Origin: Caulobacter sp. SLTY
GTDB taxonomy: Bacteria > Pseudomonadota > Alphaproteobacteria > Caulobacterales > Caulobacteraceae
Length of the DNA: 64,000 bases
Assembly (NCBI RefSeq): GCF_009905535.1
Contig: NZ_JAAALA010000016.1
Location: forward strand, 30,906 to 94,905
Reading direction: 5' to 3'
Both the position numbers and the translations under genes were made by a program. The notes below the pieces were generated by a model. That model worked only from the letters and a program-made list of their open reading frames with translations. It had not been told where the DNA came from and ran no database searches. How positions within the stretch are numbered: the first letter of the stretch is position 1; every line of letters starts with the position of its first letter. This document shows positions 1 to 8,752 of the stretch, piece by piece.

Positions 1-560
1 CCGCGCTCACCGATCAGGGCCAGGGAGATTCCGAAGGGGATGGCGAAGAACAGGACCTGCAGGATTTCGCCGTCGGCAAACGCGCCGACCACGGTGTTGG
101 GAATGATGTTCAGCAGGAAGCCGACAATGCTCTGGTCGTGGGCCTTGGCGACGTAGCCCTGCACGGCGGCGTTGTCGAGGGTGGCCGGGTCGATGTTCAT
201 CCCGGCGCCGGGCTGAACCACATTTGCCACCACCAGCCCGACCAGCAGGGCGAAGCTGGAAACCGCCAGAAAGTAGCCGAACGCCTTGGCGGCCACGCCG
301 CCGACCTTGTCCAGCTCGCGCATGCCGGCGATGCCGGTGACCACGGTCAGGAAGATCACCGGGGCGATGATCATCTTCACCAGCTTGATGAAGGCGTCGC
401 CCAGGGGCTTCAGGCTTTCGCCGACTTCCGGCCAGAAGTGGCCGATCAGGGCGCCGGCCGTGATGGCGACCAGGACCTGGACATAGAGCTGGCGGTGCAG
501 CCCCTTGCGCTTGGGCGCGTCGCCTTGGGCGTGCTCGATCACGTCGGGTTGGCGGATCAT
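1..560 (-). CDS. dctA: C4-dicarboxylate/proton symporter DctA (5' part, cut by window edge)
   Basis: Inner-membrane uptake of succinate, fumarate and malate with protons (DAACS family). Translation of the minus strand from an ATG at 558-560 gives 186 residues that match the DctA start: a short basic lead, [20 protein letters not shown] (first membrane helix), [20 protein letters not shown] (hallmark of the family), then [19 protein letters not shown]. The frame stays open to base 1, so the C-terminal part lies outside the window. It diverges from dctB-dctD, the usual arrangement for induction by external dicarboxylates. I find no canonical GG-N10-GC sigma-54 element between the two genes. Confidence 0.93.
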   Translation of the reverse strand, partial: MIRQPDVIEHAQGDAPKRKGLHRQLYVQVLVAITAGALIGHFWPEVGESLKPLGDAFIKLVKMIIAPVIFLTVVTGIAGMRELDKVGGVAAKAFGYFLAVSSFALLVGLVVANVVQPGAGMNIDPATLDNAAVQGYVAKAHDQSIVGFLLNIIPNTVVGAFADGEILQVLFFAIPFGISLALIGER

Positions 561-718
561 GGTCGTCCTGGTGTGCGTCGTCCCGCGGCGCGCCTCTGCG
601 GGAACGCCGAGTTGAACTTTCGATCATCGGGCGCGATGGCGACAAGGATAACAACGGTTCGCCTAAGGTGTTGAATTTTCTCATCAACAGGCTAAGCCAT
701 GAAAAACAACGAGCAAAA

Positions 719-746
719 ATCCGCACACGTCATGGCGGATATGTGC
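719..746. promoter_or_regulatory. Nested inverted repeats, possible DctD binding site
   Basis: ATCCGC (719-724) pairs with GCGGAT (735-740), and GCACA (723-727) pairs with TGTGC (742-746). The site lies in the dctA/dctB divergent region. DctD upstream activating sites in rhizobia are inverted repeats containing TGTGCGGA-like arms, so this could be the activator site. This is inference from position and symmetry only. Confidence 0.35.
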
Positions 747-779
747 AATAGTCCGCTCAAGTCGCCCACGGAGTGAGCC

Positions 780-2591
780 TTGGCCGAATCCGTCCTCAAA
801 CGCTGGGGCCCCTTCGCCCTGGCCAGCGCCGTGCTCGTTGGGGCCGCCACCTGGACGGCCGGCGAGTTGGCCGCCGACGCCGCCCGCGCCGACCTTGCCC
901 GCCAGGCCGACGCGGCGGCGGCCCTGCACGCGGCGGTGCTGCGGAGCGAGCTGGAGAAGCACCGCTCCCTGCCCTTCGTCCTGGCCGCCGACGCAGATGT
1001 GGGCCACGCCCTCGCCGGCCGCGACCCGGCCGCCCTCGCGGCGCTGAGCCGAAAGCTGGAGGCGCTCAGCGTGCAGACGCGGGCGGCGGTGATCTATATC
1101 CTCGATGCCAAGGGCCTGACCCTGGCGGCCAGCAACTGGCGCCTGCCGACCAGTTTCGTCGGCTCCAACTACAACTTCCGCCCCTACTACGCCGAGAGCC
1201 TGAAGACCGGCTCGTCCGAACACTTCGCCCTCGGCACCGTCAGCGGCCGGCCGGGCCTGTTCCTCGGCCGCCGGGTGGGGCCCGCCGAGGCGCCCCTGGG
1301 GGTGGTTGTGGTCAAGGTCGAGTTCGACGCGCTGGAAGGCGAATGGCGGGGCTCGGGCGAACCGGCCTTTGTCACCGATCCGCACGGCATCGTCCTGGTC
1401 ACCTCCGTGCCGGATTGGCGGTTCCGCACGCTGCAGCCGATGCCGGAGGCCGAGCGGGCCCCGCTGCGCGCCAGCCTGCAGTTCGGCGCCGAGAGCCTGG
1501 CGCCCCTGCCCCTGACCCCCGATCCCGACCATCCCAAGGAGCGGATCGGGGTCGCCCCCAGCTCGGACGCGCCGCAGCGGTTCCTGGCGGCCGACACCCC
1601 GGCCGCCTCCCCGGGCTGGACCCTGCATGTGCTGACCGCCGCCGACCGGCCGCTGCGGGCAGCGGAGACGGCGGCGCGGGCGCTGACCCTGCTGCTGACC
1701 CTCGCCCTGGTGGCCCTGGCCGCCCTGCTGCTGCGCCGGCGCCAACGGGCGGCCAGCCGCGAGGCCGCCGAGATCGCCGCCCGCGCCGAGCTGGAGGCCC
1801 GTGTCGCCGCCCGCACCCGCGAGCTCAGCGGCGCCAACCAGAAACTGACCCGCGAGATGGAGGAACGCCGCCGCGCCGAGAGCCATCTGCAGCGGGTGCA
1901 GGACGACCTGATCCAGGCCAACAAGCTGGCTACGCTGGGCCAGATCGCCGCCGGCGTGGCCCATGAGATCAATCAGCCGGTCGCCGCTATCCGCGCCTAT
2001 GCCGACAACGCCGCCACCTTCCTCGACCGCGATCAGCCCGAAGCGGCGCGCGAGAACCTGGGCGTCATCGGCGGGCTGACCGAGCGCATCGGGCTGATCA
2101 CCGACGAACTGCGCGCCTTTTCGCGCAAGTCGACCGGCCCTGCCGCCGCCGTGGTGGTGGAGGAGGCCATCGGCGGCGCCCTACTGCTGGTCGGCGCCCG
2201 GCTGCGCCAGCAGGGGGTGGCCCTGGAGCGGCTTGGCGACACCGACGCGGTTCTGGTCCAGGCCGACCGGATGCGGCTGGAACAGGTGCTGGTCAACCTG
2301 CTGCAGAACGCGGCCGAGGCCCTGGGCGACCAGCCCGATCCCCGTATCGCCATCACGGTCGAGGGCGACCGCCGCGCCGTCCGCATCGTGGTCGCCGACA
2401 ACGGTCCGGGCCTGACGCCCGAGGCCGCCGAAGGCCTGTTCACCCCCTTCACCACCACCAAGGCCAAGGGGCTCGGCCTGGGCTTGGTGATTTCCCGCGA
2501 TATCGTCGCCGAGTTCGGCGGGGAGCTCAGCGGCGGAACCGCGCCGGAGGGCGGGGCCCGGTTTGTCATCACGCTCAAGCGCGCGACCTGA
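780..2591 (+). CDS. dctB: C4-dicarboxylate sensor histidine kinase DctB
   Basis: Membrane sensor kinase that detects external dicarboxylates and phosphorylates DctD. Start is TTG at 780 preceded by GGAG at 770-773. The 603-aa protein has a first membrane helix near residues 12-30, a periplasmic sensor region (about 35-295, dCACHE-like, with [12 protein letters not shown]), a second helix near 300-320, a coiled-coil linker with [14 protein letters not shown], the phospho-acceptor box GVAHEINQP with His395, and an ATPase domain with [16 protein letters not shown] and GLGLGLVIS. Its stop shares one base with the dctD start, so the two are translationally coupled. Confidence 0.92.
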   Translation: MAESVLKRWGPFALASAVLVGAATWTAGELAADAARADLARQADAAAALHAAVLRSELEKHRSLPFVLAADADVGHALAGRDPAALAALSRKLEALSVQTRAAVIYILDAKGLTLAASNWRLPTSFVGSNYNFRPYYAESLKTGSSEHFALGTVSGRPGLFLGRRVGPAEAPLGVVVVKVEFDALEGEWRGSGEPAFVTDPHGIVLVTSVPDWRFRTLQPMPEAERAPLRASLQFGAESLAPLPLTPDPDHPKERIGVAPSSDAPQRFLAADTPAASPGWTLHVLTAADRPLRAAETAARALTLLLTLALVALAALLLRRRQRAASREAAEIAARAELEARVAARTRELSGANQKLTREMEERRRAESHLQRVQDDLIQANKLATLGQIAAGVAHEINQPVAAIRAYADNAATFLDRDQPEAARENLGVIGGLTERIGLITDELRAFSRKSTGPAAAVVVEEAIGGALLLVGARLRQQGVALERLGDTDAVLVQADRMRLEQVLVNLLQNAAEALGDQPDPRIAITVEGDRRAVRIVVADNGPGLTPEAAEGLFTPFTTTKAKGLGLGLVISRDIVAEFGGELSGGTAPEGGARFVITLKRAT

Positions 2592-3946
2592 TGTTCGAGG
2601 ACCTGACCCTGGTCGCCTTCGTCGATGACGACCCCGACCTGCGCGCCGCCCACAGCCAGAGCCTCAAGCTGGCCGGGCTGGAGGTCCTGGCCTTCGAGGG
2701 GGCGGAGGCGGCGTTGGCTCGGGTGGATGCCGGCTTCCCGGGCGTGGTGGTCAGCGACATCCGCATGCCCGGCATGGACGGCCGCCAGCTGTTCGCCCGG
2801 CTGAAGGACCTCGACCCCGACCTGCCGGTCATCCTGATCACCGGCCACGGCGACGTGCCCCAGGCGGTGGAGGCCATGCGCGAGGGCGCCTACGACTTCG
2901 TCGCCAAGCCGTTCCCGGCCGAACGGCTGGTGGCCAGCGTCCGCCGGGCGCTGGAGAAGCGGCGGCTGGTGCTCGACAACCGCCGGCTGATGGCCGCCAG
3001 CGGCCGCATAGAGGCCGACCAGGCCCTGATCGGCGAGACCCCCGCCATGCAGCGCCTGCGCGCCACCCTGCGCCAGATCGCCGAGGCCGGCGTTGATGTC
3101 CTGTTGGAGGGCGAGACCGGGGTCGGCAAGGAGCTAGCCGCCCAGGCCCTGCACCGCTGGAGCCGCCGCCGGCCGCATCCGTTCGTCGCGGTGAATTGCG
3201 CCGCCCTGCCCGAGGCCATGGTCGAGAGCGAGCTGTTCGGCCACGAGACCGGCGCCTTCAGCGGGGCGATGCGCCGGCGTGGCCATGTCGAGTCCGCCGA
3301 TCGCGGGACCCTGTTCCTCGACGAGATCGAGAGCATGCCGCTGGCCGTGCAGGGGCGCTTGCTACGGGTTCTGGAGGAGCGGGAGATCACCCCGCTGGGC
3401 TCCAGCACAGCCCGGCCGGTGGACCTGCGGGTGGTGGCCGCCAGCAAGGCGGACCTGGCTGACCTGGCCGCCAACGGGGCGTTCCGCGCTGACCTCTACT
3501 ACCGGCTCAACGTCGTGCGGCTGTCGATCCCGCCGCTGCGCGAGCGGCGGGACGACATCCCCCTGCTGTTCGGCCATTTCCTGGCCCAGGCCGCTGCGAA
3601 GTTCCGTCGCGAGCCGCCGGCCCTGACCGATCCGGTGCGCCGCCGGCTGATAGAGCACGACTGGCCTGGCAATGTCCGCGAGCTCAGCCACTACGCTGAA
3701 CGCGTCACCCTTGGCATCGAGGAGCCGTTACCCGCCCCCCCGACCCACGGCGGCCCGGGCCTCGCAAAGCGCGTCGAGGCCTTCGAGGCGCAGTTGCTGA
3801 GAGAGGCGCTGGAGGGCCATGGCGGCGACGTTCAGGCCGCCCTGCGACTGCTCGATCTCCCCCGCCGCACCTTCTACGAGAAGCTGCGCCGCCACGGCAT
3901 CGACATCGCCCGCTATCGCTCAGGCCGGGTCGAAGGCCAGGAGTAG
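2591..3946 (+). CDS. dctD: Sigma-54-dependent response regulator DctD
   Basis: Activates sigma-54 promoters, classically dctA, when phosphorylated by DctB. Receiver domain about 7-120 with phospho-acceptor Asp56 ([13 protein letters not shown]); AAA+ domain with Walker A GETGVGKE (174-181) and Walker [11 protein letters not shown]-terminal Fis-type helix-turn-helix ([22 protein letters not shown]). The sigma-54 contact loop reads GAFSGA (221-226) rather than GAFTGA, a conservative Thr-to-Ser change. Length 451 aa is normal. Its 3' end overlaps the convergent NUDIX gene by 27 bp. Confidence 0.93.
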   Translation: MFEDLTLVAFVDDDPDLRAAHSQSLKLAGLEVLAFEGAEAALARVDAGFPGVVVSDIRMPGMDGRQLFARLKDLDPDLPVILITGHGDVPQAVEAMREGAYDFVAKPFPAERLVASVRRALEKRRLVLDNRRLMAASGRIEADQALIGETPAMQRLRATLRQIAEAGVDVLLEGETGVGKELAAQALHRWSRRRPHPFVAVNCAALPEAMVESELFGHETGAFSGAMRRRGHVESADRGTLFLDEIESMPLAVQGRLLRVLEEREITPLGSSTARPVDLRVVAASKADLADLAANGAFRADLYYRLNVVRLSIPPLRERRDDIPLLFGHFLAQAAAKFRREPPALTDPVRRRLIEHDWPGNVRELSHYAERVTLGIEEPLPAPPTHGGPGLAKRVEAFEAQLLREALEGHGGDVQAALRLLDLPRRTFYEKLRRHGIDIARYRSGRVEGQE

Positions 3947-4348
3947 GCGACTGAGTTCCGGCTCCTGCACCGCTTCAGCCGCCTCGGCCCGCGGCATCCA
4001 GCGCCGGTCGCGCTCGCTGGCTTCTGGCCAGTCGTCGCGGTGCGCCGTCACCTCCAGCGGATAGACCTTCACCCGGCAGGCCCGCAGCGCCCCGTCCTTG
4101 AGCCGCTTGTCATAGGTGAAGCCGCCGATGGGCGCCGTGGCGATCAGCCCCTTCACCCCCGCCTCTTCCCAGGCCTCGGTGGCGGCCGCTTCCGGATCGC
4201 TCAGGCCGGTCATCGGCCAGCCCTTGGGGATCACCCAGCGACGGGTCTCGCGGCTGGTGACCAGCAACATCTCAAGCCCGTCGGCCCCTCGCCGCCAGGG
4301 CAGGGCGCCGATCTGATGCGCGGGACGGGGCGATGGGGGCTGCGGCAC
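3920..4348 (-). CDS. NUDIX hydrolase family protein
   Basis: Small (142 aa) hydrolase of the MutT/NUDIX superfamily, which cleaves nucleoside diphosphates linked to another group; the substrate is not predictable here. The segment [11 protein letters not shown] followed by [14 protein letters not shown] aligns with the NUDIX box. The core EExG metal-binding part is intact, but the first Glu and the Arg of the classical box (GX5EX7REUXEEXGU) are replaced. Variants of this kind are common in alphaproteobacterial members. Overlaps the dctD 3' end tail to tail. Confidence 0.8.
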   Translation of the reverse strand: MPQPPSPRPAHQIGALPWRRGADGLEMLLVTSRETRRWVIPKGWPMTGLSDPEAAATEAWEEAGVKGLIATAPIGGFTYDKRLKDGALRACRVKVYPLEVTAHRDDWPEASERDRRWMPRAEAAEAVQEPELSRLLLAFDPA

Positions 4349-4486
4349 GGGGCGCGGACCCTATCTCAAGCGCCGGTGATTGTCAGTCCCCGGACCAATC
4401 CGCCAGGGCCGCCGGATGACCTCTTCGCCACTGGCAATGTTGCGGTTAGCATCCCAATTAAAGACCGACCCCAACGAGGATCCGCC

Positions 4487-5386
4487 ATGACCGACGAAGC
4501 CCCTCCCGCCAATCACCCCGAGGGCTACGTCCCCGCCAAGGTCTGGACCTGGACCAAGGGCAGCGGCGGCCGTTTCGCCAATATCAACCGCCCGATCGCC
4601 GGCCCCACCCACGACAAGGAGCTGCGCGTGGGCAAGCACCCGATGCAGCTGTACAGCCTGGCCACCCCCAACGGGATCAAGGTTACGGTGATGCTGGAGG
4701 AGCTGCTGGCGCTCGGCCACAGCGGCGCCGAGTACGACGCCTGGCTGATCAAGATCAACGAGGGCGACCAGTTCGGCAGCGGCTTCGTCGCCGCCAACCC
4801 CAACTCCAAGATCCCGGCCCTGGTCGACCACAGCGACCCGGCCAAACCCATCCGAGTCTTTGAGTCCGGCGCCATCCTGATGCACCTGGCCGAGAAGTTC
4901 GGCGAATTCCTGCCCACCGATCCGGCGGCCCGCGCCGAGACGATCTCCTGGCTGATGTGGCAGATGGGCTCGGCTCCCTATCTCGGCGGCGGTTTCGGCC
5001 ACTTCTATGCCTACGCCCCGTTCCGCATCGAATACGCCATCGACCGCTTCGCTATGGAGGTGAAACGGCAGCTCGACGTGCTCGACCGTCGCCTGGCGGA
5101 AAGCGAGTACCTGGCGGGTCCCGACTACACGATCGCCGACATGGCCGTCTGGCCCTGGTACGGCTCCTTGGCGAAGGGGCTGGTCTATGAGGCCGGTGAG
5201 TTTCTTTCGGTTCAGGATTACAAGCACGTCCAGCGCTGGACCGACCAGATCGGCCAGCGCCCCGCCGTCAAACGCGGTCGCATGGTCAACCGTGTCTTCG
5301 GCGAGCCCTCCACCCAGCTTTGGGAACGCCACGACGCGTCCGACTTCGAGACCAAGACCGCGGACAAGCTGAACAAGCCCGACTGA
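4487..5386 (+). CDS. yghU: Glutathione S-transferase family protein, YghU type
   Basis: Cytosolic thiol-disulfide enzyme of the YghU/YfcG branch of glutathione transferases, which bind glutathione and reduce organic peroxides or disulfides. The ATG at 4487 follows GAGGA with 7-base spacing and gives 299 aa. N-terminal extension (1-55) with YVPAKVWTW and NRPIAGPTHDKEL is typical of YghU; then the thioredoxin-like domain (LYSLATPNGIKVTVMLEEL, PNSKIPALVD, FESGAILMHLAEK) and the helical domain with YLAGPDYTIADMAVWPWY. Upstream in-frame codons back to 4040 lie in the antisense of the NUDIX gene and are not credible. Confidence 0.88.
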   Translation: MTDEAPPANHPEGYVPAKVWTWTKGSGGRFANINRPIAGPTHDKELRVGKHPMQLYSLATPNGIKVTVMLEELLALGHSGAEYDAWLIKINEGDQFGSGFVAANPNSKIPALVDHSDPAKPIRVFESGAILMHLAEKFGEFLPTDPAARAETISWLMWQMGSAPYLGGGFGHFYAYAPFRIEYAIDRFAMEVKRQLDVLDRRLAESEYLAGPDYTIADMAVWPWYGSLAKGLVYEAGEFLSVQDYKHVQRWTDQIGQRPAVKRGRMVNRVFGEPSTQLWERHDASDFETKTADKLNKPD

Positions 5387-5402
5387 CCAATACGAAAAAA
5401 AA

Positions 5403-5423
5403 GGGAGCGGCCGAGCCGCTCCC
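5403..5423 (-). terminator. Intrinsic terminator, mainly for the minus-strand gene at 5447
   Basis: Perfect 9-bp stem GGGAGCGGC (5403-5411) and GCCGCTCCC (5415-5423) with a 3-base loop. On the minus strand it is followed by a run of eight T. On the plus strand only CTTCCTC follows, so it may serve the GST gene weakly. Confidence 0.85.
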
Positions 5424-5446
5424 CTTCCTCGTTGCTGATCAGCAGC

Positions 5447-6016
5447 CTACCAGCGGCGGCCGTCCCCGTCGGTCCGCTCATAGCGGATGCGGGCGCTCAA
5501 GGTGTCGAAGCGCCGGTCGAGGTCGTTCCGCTCCCAAGCCTGCAGCCCGCCCGTGCGGCGGTACTGGTCTTCCAACCGCGCTAGCGACTGGAACTCGCCG
5601 CGAAGCCGGACTGCCTCTGCACGCGTCAGGGTGCCGTTGCGGACGCCTCTGTCGATCCGCATGTCGAGATTACGCTGCCGCTGGTTGATGTTCTGCCAGC
5701 CGCGATCCTGGCCGTCGTTGCGATCCCAACGGACCCGCGCGCTCAGCACGGTGAAGCGACGGTCGAGATCAACCCGCTCCCAGGCCTGCAGGCCATCGCC
5801 GCGGCGATACTTGGCCTCCAGACGAACCAGCTCGTTGAACTCGGCGCGAAGGCGGCGCGCCTCGACCCGGGTCAGGTCACCTTGGTTGACGCCGGCGTCG
5901 ATCCGGCGGTCCAGCTCGGCTTGGCGGGCGTTGATGTTCTGCCAGGGAGCGGCGAAGGCGGGCGCGGCAACGGCGGCCATAGCCGACGCCGCGACGAGGG
6001 GAAGCATGAGCCTCAT
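5447..6016 (-). CDS. Secreted protein made of two tandem ~75-residue repeats
   Basis: No function known to me. The 189-aa product has a signal peptide (MRLMLPLVAASAMAAVAAPAFAA) and then two copies of one module. Each begins W-Q-N-I-N-x-R-Q, continues with LTRxEAxRLRxEFxxLxRLExxYRR and ends LQAWERxDLDRRFxxLSAR. The modules are very rich in Arg and Glu and look all-helical. A related protein with a single module is encoded at 42891-43250. Start chosen at 6014-6016 because it precedes the signal peptide; the longer open frame upstream runs through the promoter region of the divergent gene. Confidence 0.8.
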   Translation of the reverse strand: MRLMLPLVAASAMAAVAAPAFAAPWQNINARQAELDRRIDAGVNQGDLTRVEARRLRAEFNELVRLEAKYRRGDGLQAWERVDLDRRFTVLSARVRWDRNDGQDRGWQNINQRQRNLDMRIDRGVRNGTLTRAEAVRLRGEFQSLARLEDQYRRTGGLQAWERNDLDRRFDTLSARIRYERTDGDGRRW

Positions 6017-6236
6017 GGGGCGATCCTTTCCAATGGCGCGCTGCGGGATGCGGCGCTTGCGGCGGTGGAAAGGCGCGACGGGCCAGGAGGTTTCGAATGT
6101 CGGCTCCCATACAGGTAAACTCTGACTGACGGGGTTGTGAGGGAACCAACCCCCCGGTTGAACGGTGCGACGGGCCTTCCCACGCCGTTCCGGCTGTGAT
6201 TGGCTTCCCGTGAGGGCGAGGCGGAGGAAGTTCGAG

Positions 6237-6737
6237 ATGAGATCCTGGATGATGGCAGCAGTCGTGGCGCTGGCTGTGGCTGCCCCGGCTCTGGCAGCGA
6301 CCTGGTCGACGGTGCGGGATACCGAGGCGGGGTTTACGGTGCGCCTGCCGGGCGAGGCGAAGGTAACGCGCGGCAGCTCGGACCCCAGCGCCGGCAGCAA
6401 TCCGCAGGTCCAGTATGAGATGGTGAGCGCCGAGGGCTGGTACCTCGTCACGGCCGTGAAGTTCGGGGTAACCCTGACGGAAGAGCAGCTGACCGGCGCC
6501 CTGGACCGCAGCATCGCCGCCGGGACAAGCGCGAATGGCAACGTCGAGACCGCCCGGAAAACCATCCGGGTCGGCGGCGTGCAGGGGCGAGACGCCGAGT
6601 TCAAGAACGGCGCAAACCGCGGCTGGGTCCGGGTGTTCTACCGGAACGGCTGGTTGTGCACGATGGTGATCACCCAGGAGCCGAGCATGCCGAACGCCCT
6701 GCCCCCGCAGGCGATCGCCAGCTTTACGCCGCTCTAG
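6237..6737 (+). CDS. Small secreted hypothetical protein (166 aa)
   Basis: Unknown function. ATG at 6237 follows GCGGAGGAAG, a strong ribosome binding site. Signal peptide MRSWMMAAVVALAVAAPALA is followed by TWSTVRDTEAGFTVRLPGEAKV, then a mixed alpha/beta body ending PPQAIASFTPL. The pattern W-x(5-6)-EAGF-x-V/A-x-LPG recurs in the secreted protein at 7401-7874, so the two are probably distant paralogues flanking flmH. It ends 6 bp before flmH and is likely cotranscribed with it. Confidence 0.72.
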   Translation: MRSWMMAAVVALAVAAPALAATWSTVRDTEAGFTVRLPGEAKVTRGSSDPSAGSNPQVQYEMVSAEGWYLVTAVKFGVTLTEEQLTGALDRSIAAGTSANGNVETARKTIRVGGVQGRDAEFKNGANRGWVRVFYRNGWLCTMVITQEPSMPNALPPQAIASFTPL

Positions 6738-6743
6738 GCGCCG

Positions 6744-7331
6744 ATGGCGGTCACCCTGAGGCCACTGGCCGCAGCCGACGGCGACCAGGTGCTGGCCTGG
6801 CGCAACAGCGAGGCGGTGGCGCCCTATATGTATGGTGACCACCACATCGGCGTGGCGGAGCACGCGGGCTGGCTGGCGCGGGCGATGGCGGGCGGCGACC
6901 GGCGGTTCTGGATCATCGAGCTGGGCGGAGGGGGTGTCGGCCTGGCCAATCTGGCGCGGATCGATGCCGCCAACAGCAAGTGCGAATGGGCCTACTACCT
7001 GGCCGACCCGGCGACGCGGGGGCGCGGGGTCGGCTCCCAGGTCGAGTATCTGGTGCTGAGCTTCGTGTTCGAGCGGCTGGGGCTCAACCGGCTGTGGTGT
7101 GAGGTGCTGGTCGAAAACGAGGCGGTCTGGAAGACCCACGAGGGGTTCGGCTTTACGCGCGAGGCCTATCTGCGGGCGCACGTCCGCAAGGGCGGAGTGT
7201 TCCGGGACGTGATCGGCCTGGGAATGCTGGCCGCCGACTGGCCGCTGGCCAGGGCGACGGCGCGCGAGCGGCTGGCGGCCCGCGGGGTGGACGTGGCTGG
7301 GCTGGAGGACGGACTGGCCGCGATGAGCTGA
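6744..7331 (+). CDS. flmH: GNAT N-acetyltransferase, PseH/FlmH family (flagellin glycan precursor)
   Basis: Acetyltransferase of the PseH type, which acetylates the 4-amino group of a UDP-amino-sugar on the way to pseudaminic acid, the sugar attached to flagellin. The 195-aa protein shows the family features RxWRNSEAVAPYMY-GDHHI near the N-terminus, EHAGWLARAM, the acetyl-CoA loop RGRGVGSQVEYL, and NRLWCEVLVENEAVWKTHEGFGF. The neighbours flaF, flbT and flmG are flagellin genes, which fits FlmH of Caulobacter. The rest of the pseudaminic acid pathway is not in the window. Confidence 0.82.
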   Translation: MAVTLRPLAAADGDQVLAWRNSEAVAPYMYGDHHIGVAEHAGWLARAMAGGDRRFWIIELGGGGVGLANLARIDAANSKCEWAYYLADPATRGRGVGSQVEYLVLSFVFERLGLNRLWCEVLVENEAVWKTHEGFGFTREAYLRAHVRKGGVFRDVIGLGMLAADWPLARATARERLAARGVDVAGLEDGLAAMS

Positions 7332-7355
7332 CTGGCGCCTGGCGCCGCAGTTGCT

Positions 7356-7371
7356 TTAAGACTTCGTTAAC
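7356..7371 (+). promoter_or_regulatory. Consensus CtrA binding box
   Basis: TTAA-GACTTCG-TTAAC matches the full CtrA site TTAA-N7-TTAAC exactly. It lies 29 bp upstream of the ATG of the small secreted protein at 7401. In Caulobacter, CtrA is the cell-cycle regulator that drives many flagellar and chemotaxis promoters. The match is read from sequence; the regulatory role is inferred. Confidence 0.72.
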
Positions 7372-7400
7372 CGGCGCCAAAGCCGGAGCGGAGGATCAGA

Positions 7401-7874
7401 ATGGCACGGTGGTGGGCGGCTTTGGCGGTGGCGTTCGGCCTGGCGTTTCCGGCGGCGGCGGCCGACTGGACCTTGCTGAAGGCGGAAGACGCCGGCTTCT
7501 CCGCGGAACTTCCCGGGTCGGCGACCCACATAAAGTCCGGTGCCTATGAGCCGGAGCAATGGCTGCTGGTCGGGGACGAGGGCGCCTATGCCATCTTCCT
7601 GGTGCCGACCCAGGGAGAAACCGACGAGGCGCTTTTGGACAGCGTGTTGGACAGCGGCGTGGAAGCCATGTCCGGCCAGGTTCAACGGCGGTGGACCGAT
7701 GGCCAGGTGCGCTGGGCCGATTTCGCGGGCCAGGCCTCCAGCCTTCCCATCGAGGGCCAGGCCATTGCCATCGCCCGTCCGGGCGCGGTGCTGGTGGCCA
7801 TGGCGCTGACGCCGCAAGGGGGCGATCCGGCCGGGGTGGCGCGGTTCCTGGGCAGTGTGAAGCTGACCGACTAG
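7401..7874 (+). CDS. Small secreted hypothetical protein behind a CtrA box (157 aa)
   Basis: Unknown function. A signal peptide ([21 protein letters not shown]) precedes [20 protein letters not shown], which resembles the mature start of the secreted protein at 6237. The rest is a compact mixed domain with paired [14 protein letters not shown] and [16 protein letters not shown] strands. The gene has its own CtrA-type promoter element, sits between flmH and flaF, and overlaps the convergent flaF gene by 4 bp. A cell-cycle or flagellar link is an inference from context. Confidence 0.75.
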   Translation: MARWWAALAVAFGLAFPAAAADWTLLKAEDAGFSAELPGSATHIKSGAYEPEQWLLVGDEGAYAIFLVPTQGETDEALLDSVLDSGVEAMSGQVQRRWTDGQVRWADFAGQASSLPIEGQAIAIARPGAVLVAMALTPQGGDPAGVARFLGSVKLTD

Positions 7875-8233
7875 GCCGCTTCGGAGCCGCCGTGCAGGCC
7901 CTGCATGATGATGCGGTTGATGTCGATCAGCGGGCCGATCTCCTCCTCGCGGCGGATCACGGCGCTGGTGTGCCGGCCGACCCACAGGGAGATCGAGATG
8001 ATCTGGGCGCGCAGCGGCATGGGCAGGGAATTCTCCGGCTGCGAGCAGTCGGTCGCCAAGGCCGACCACAGCCGACGGTTCCAGTCGAGCGCGTCGACCC
8101 GCCCCTCGAACTGGGTGTCGGGAAGCTGCTGGGCCTCCATGAGCGCCCGGGTCACCTGGCCGAACAGCCGGTACTCGGCCTCGCGCGGGTTCTCAGCCCT
8201 CGCCGCCGCCTGCTGATACGCCTGAAGCCCCAT
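7871..8233 (-). CDS. flaF: Flagellar biosynthesis regulator FlaF
   Basis: FlaF acts with FlbT on flagellin production: in Caulobacter it is needed for flagellin synthesis and secretion and counteracts FlbT. The 120-aa product begins [31 protein letters not shown] and carries [16 protein letters not shown] and [14 protein letters not shown], all diagnostic of the family. The start overlaps the end of flbT by 41 bp, so they form one operon (flbT-flaF) with translational coupling. Confidence 0.93.
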   Translation of the reverse strand: MGLQAYQQAAARAENPREAEYRLFGQVTRALMEAQQLPDTQFEGRVDALDWNRRLWSALATDCSQPENSLPMPLRAQIISISLWVGRHTSAVIRREEEIGPLIDINRIIMQGLHGGSEAA

Positions 8234-8618
8234 TCCCCAGCCTTTCGTCCTCGTAGTCCACCAGTTTCCGGCAGAGCATGAGCGCCTTGTAGTATTCGCG
8301 CTCCATGATGTGCTTGGAAATGTTAACGCAATCCGACAGCACGGACGGGTTTCCGATCACATTCATGAACTCGGTCAGCCGCCGGACGAACTCGTCGTAA
8401 TAGCGGTTCGCCCCGGCCTCATCGAGGTACATCATCATGACGGGGAAGTAGACATGGCGCGCCGGGGTGACCGCCTCGGCCTCCTGCATGATGTCCTTCT
8501 CGCGCAGGACGGAGGCCTTGTTCTGCAGGATCAGCACGCCCCGGCGGTCGCCGTTCTGCACGACGGCCCCGTTGAGGACGAACCGCTCGCCCGGCTTCAA
8601 TGACAGCTTGAGTGGCAC
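8193..8618 (-). CDS. flbT: Flagellin mRNA regulator FlbT
   Basis: Post-transcriptional regulator that binds the 5' leader of flagellin mRNA and represses its translation until the hook is finished. The 141-aa protein has the family body [52 protein letters not shown] and [14 protein letters not shown]. The Gly/Ser-rich tail ([12 protein letters not shown]) is not conserved. It diverges from flmG across a 134-bp region with CtrA-like sites. Confidence 0.95.
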   Translation of the reverse strand: MPLKLSLKPGERFVLNGAVVQNGDRRGVLILQNKASVLREKDIMQEAEAVTPARHVYFPVMMMYLDEAGANRYYDEFVRRLTEFMNVIGNPSVLSDCVNISKHIMEREYYKALMLCRKLVDYEDERLGNGASGVSAGGGEG

Positions 8619-8655
8619 TTGACCTCTCCCCGATACCGGACTGACGGGTAACCGC

Positions 8656-8711
8656 TTATGGTTAACAGGGCCTTGTCACGCCAGCCGGTCTTAAGGCGGG
8701 GGTAACCATAA
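8656..8711. promoter_or_regulatory. Two inverted CtrA-like sites between flbT and flmG
   Basis: On the plus strand TTAA (8691-8694), a 7-base gap and GTAACCAT (8702-8709) differ from a full CtrA site by one base. On the minus strand GTTAACCAT (complement of 8658-8666) is an intact half-site. The two form an inverted pair (TTATGGTTA... and GTAACCATAA) pointing to flmG and flbT respectively. Control of both flagellar transcripts by CtrA is inferred. Confidence 0.55.
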
Positions 8712-8752
8712 CTGGGCAGGGTCCGGCCGACCGATCATCAGGCTGAAAACCC

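Noticed and set aside
7..726. Long minus-strand frame rich in Arg and Pro
   Set aside because: It is the wrong frame of dctA; the true frame gives a clean DctA N-terminus from 560.
561..779. Sigma-54 promoter for dctA
   Set aside because: No GG-N10-GC element on either strand. The nearest candidates (complement of 712-727 and of 744-759) each miss one of the invariant bases.
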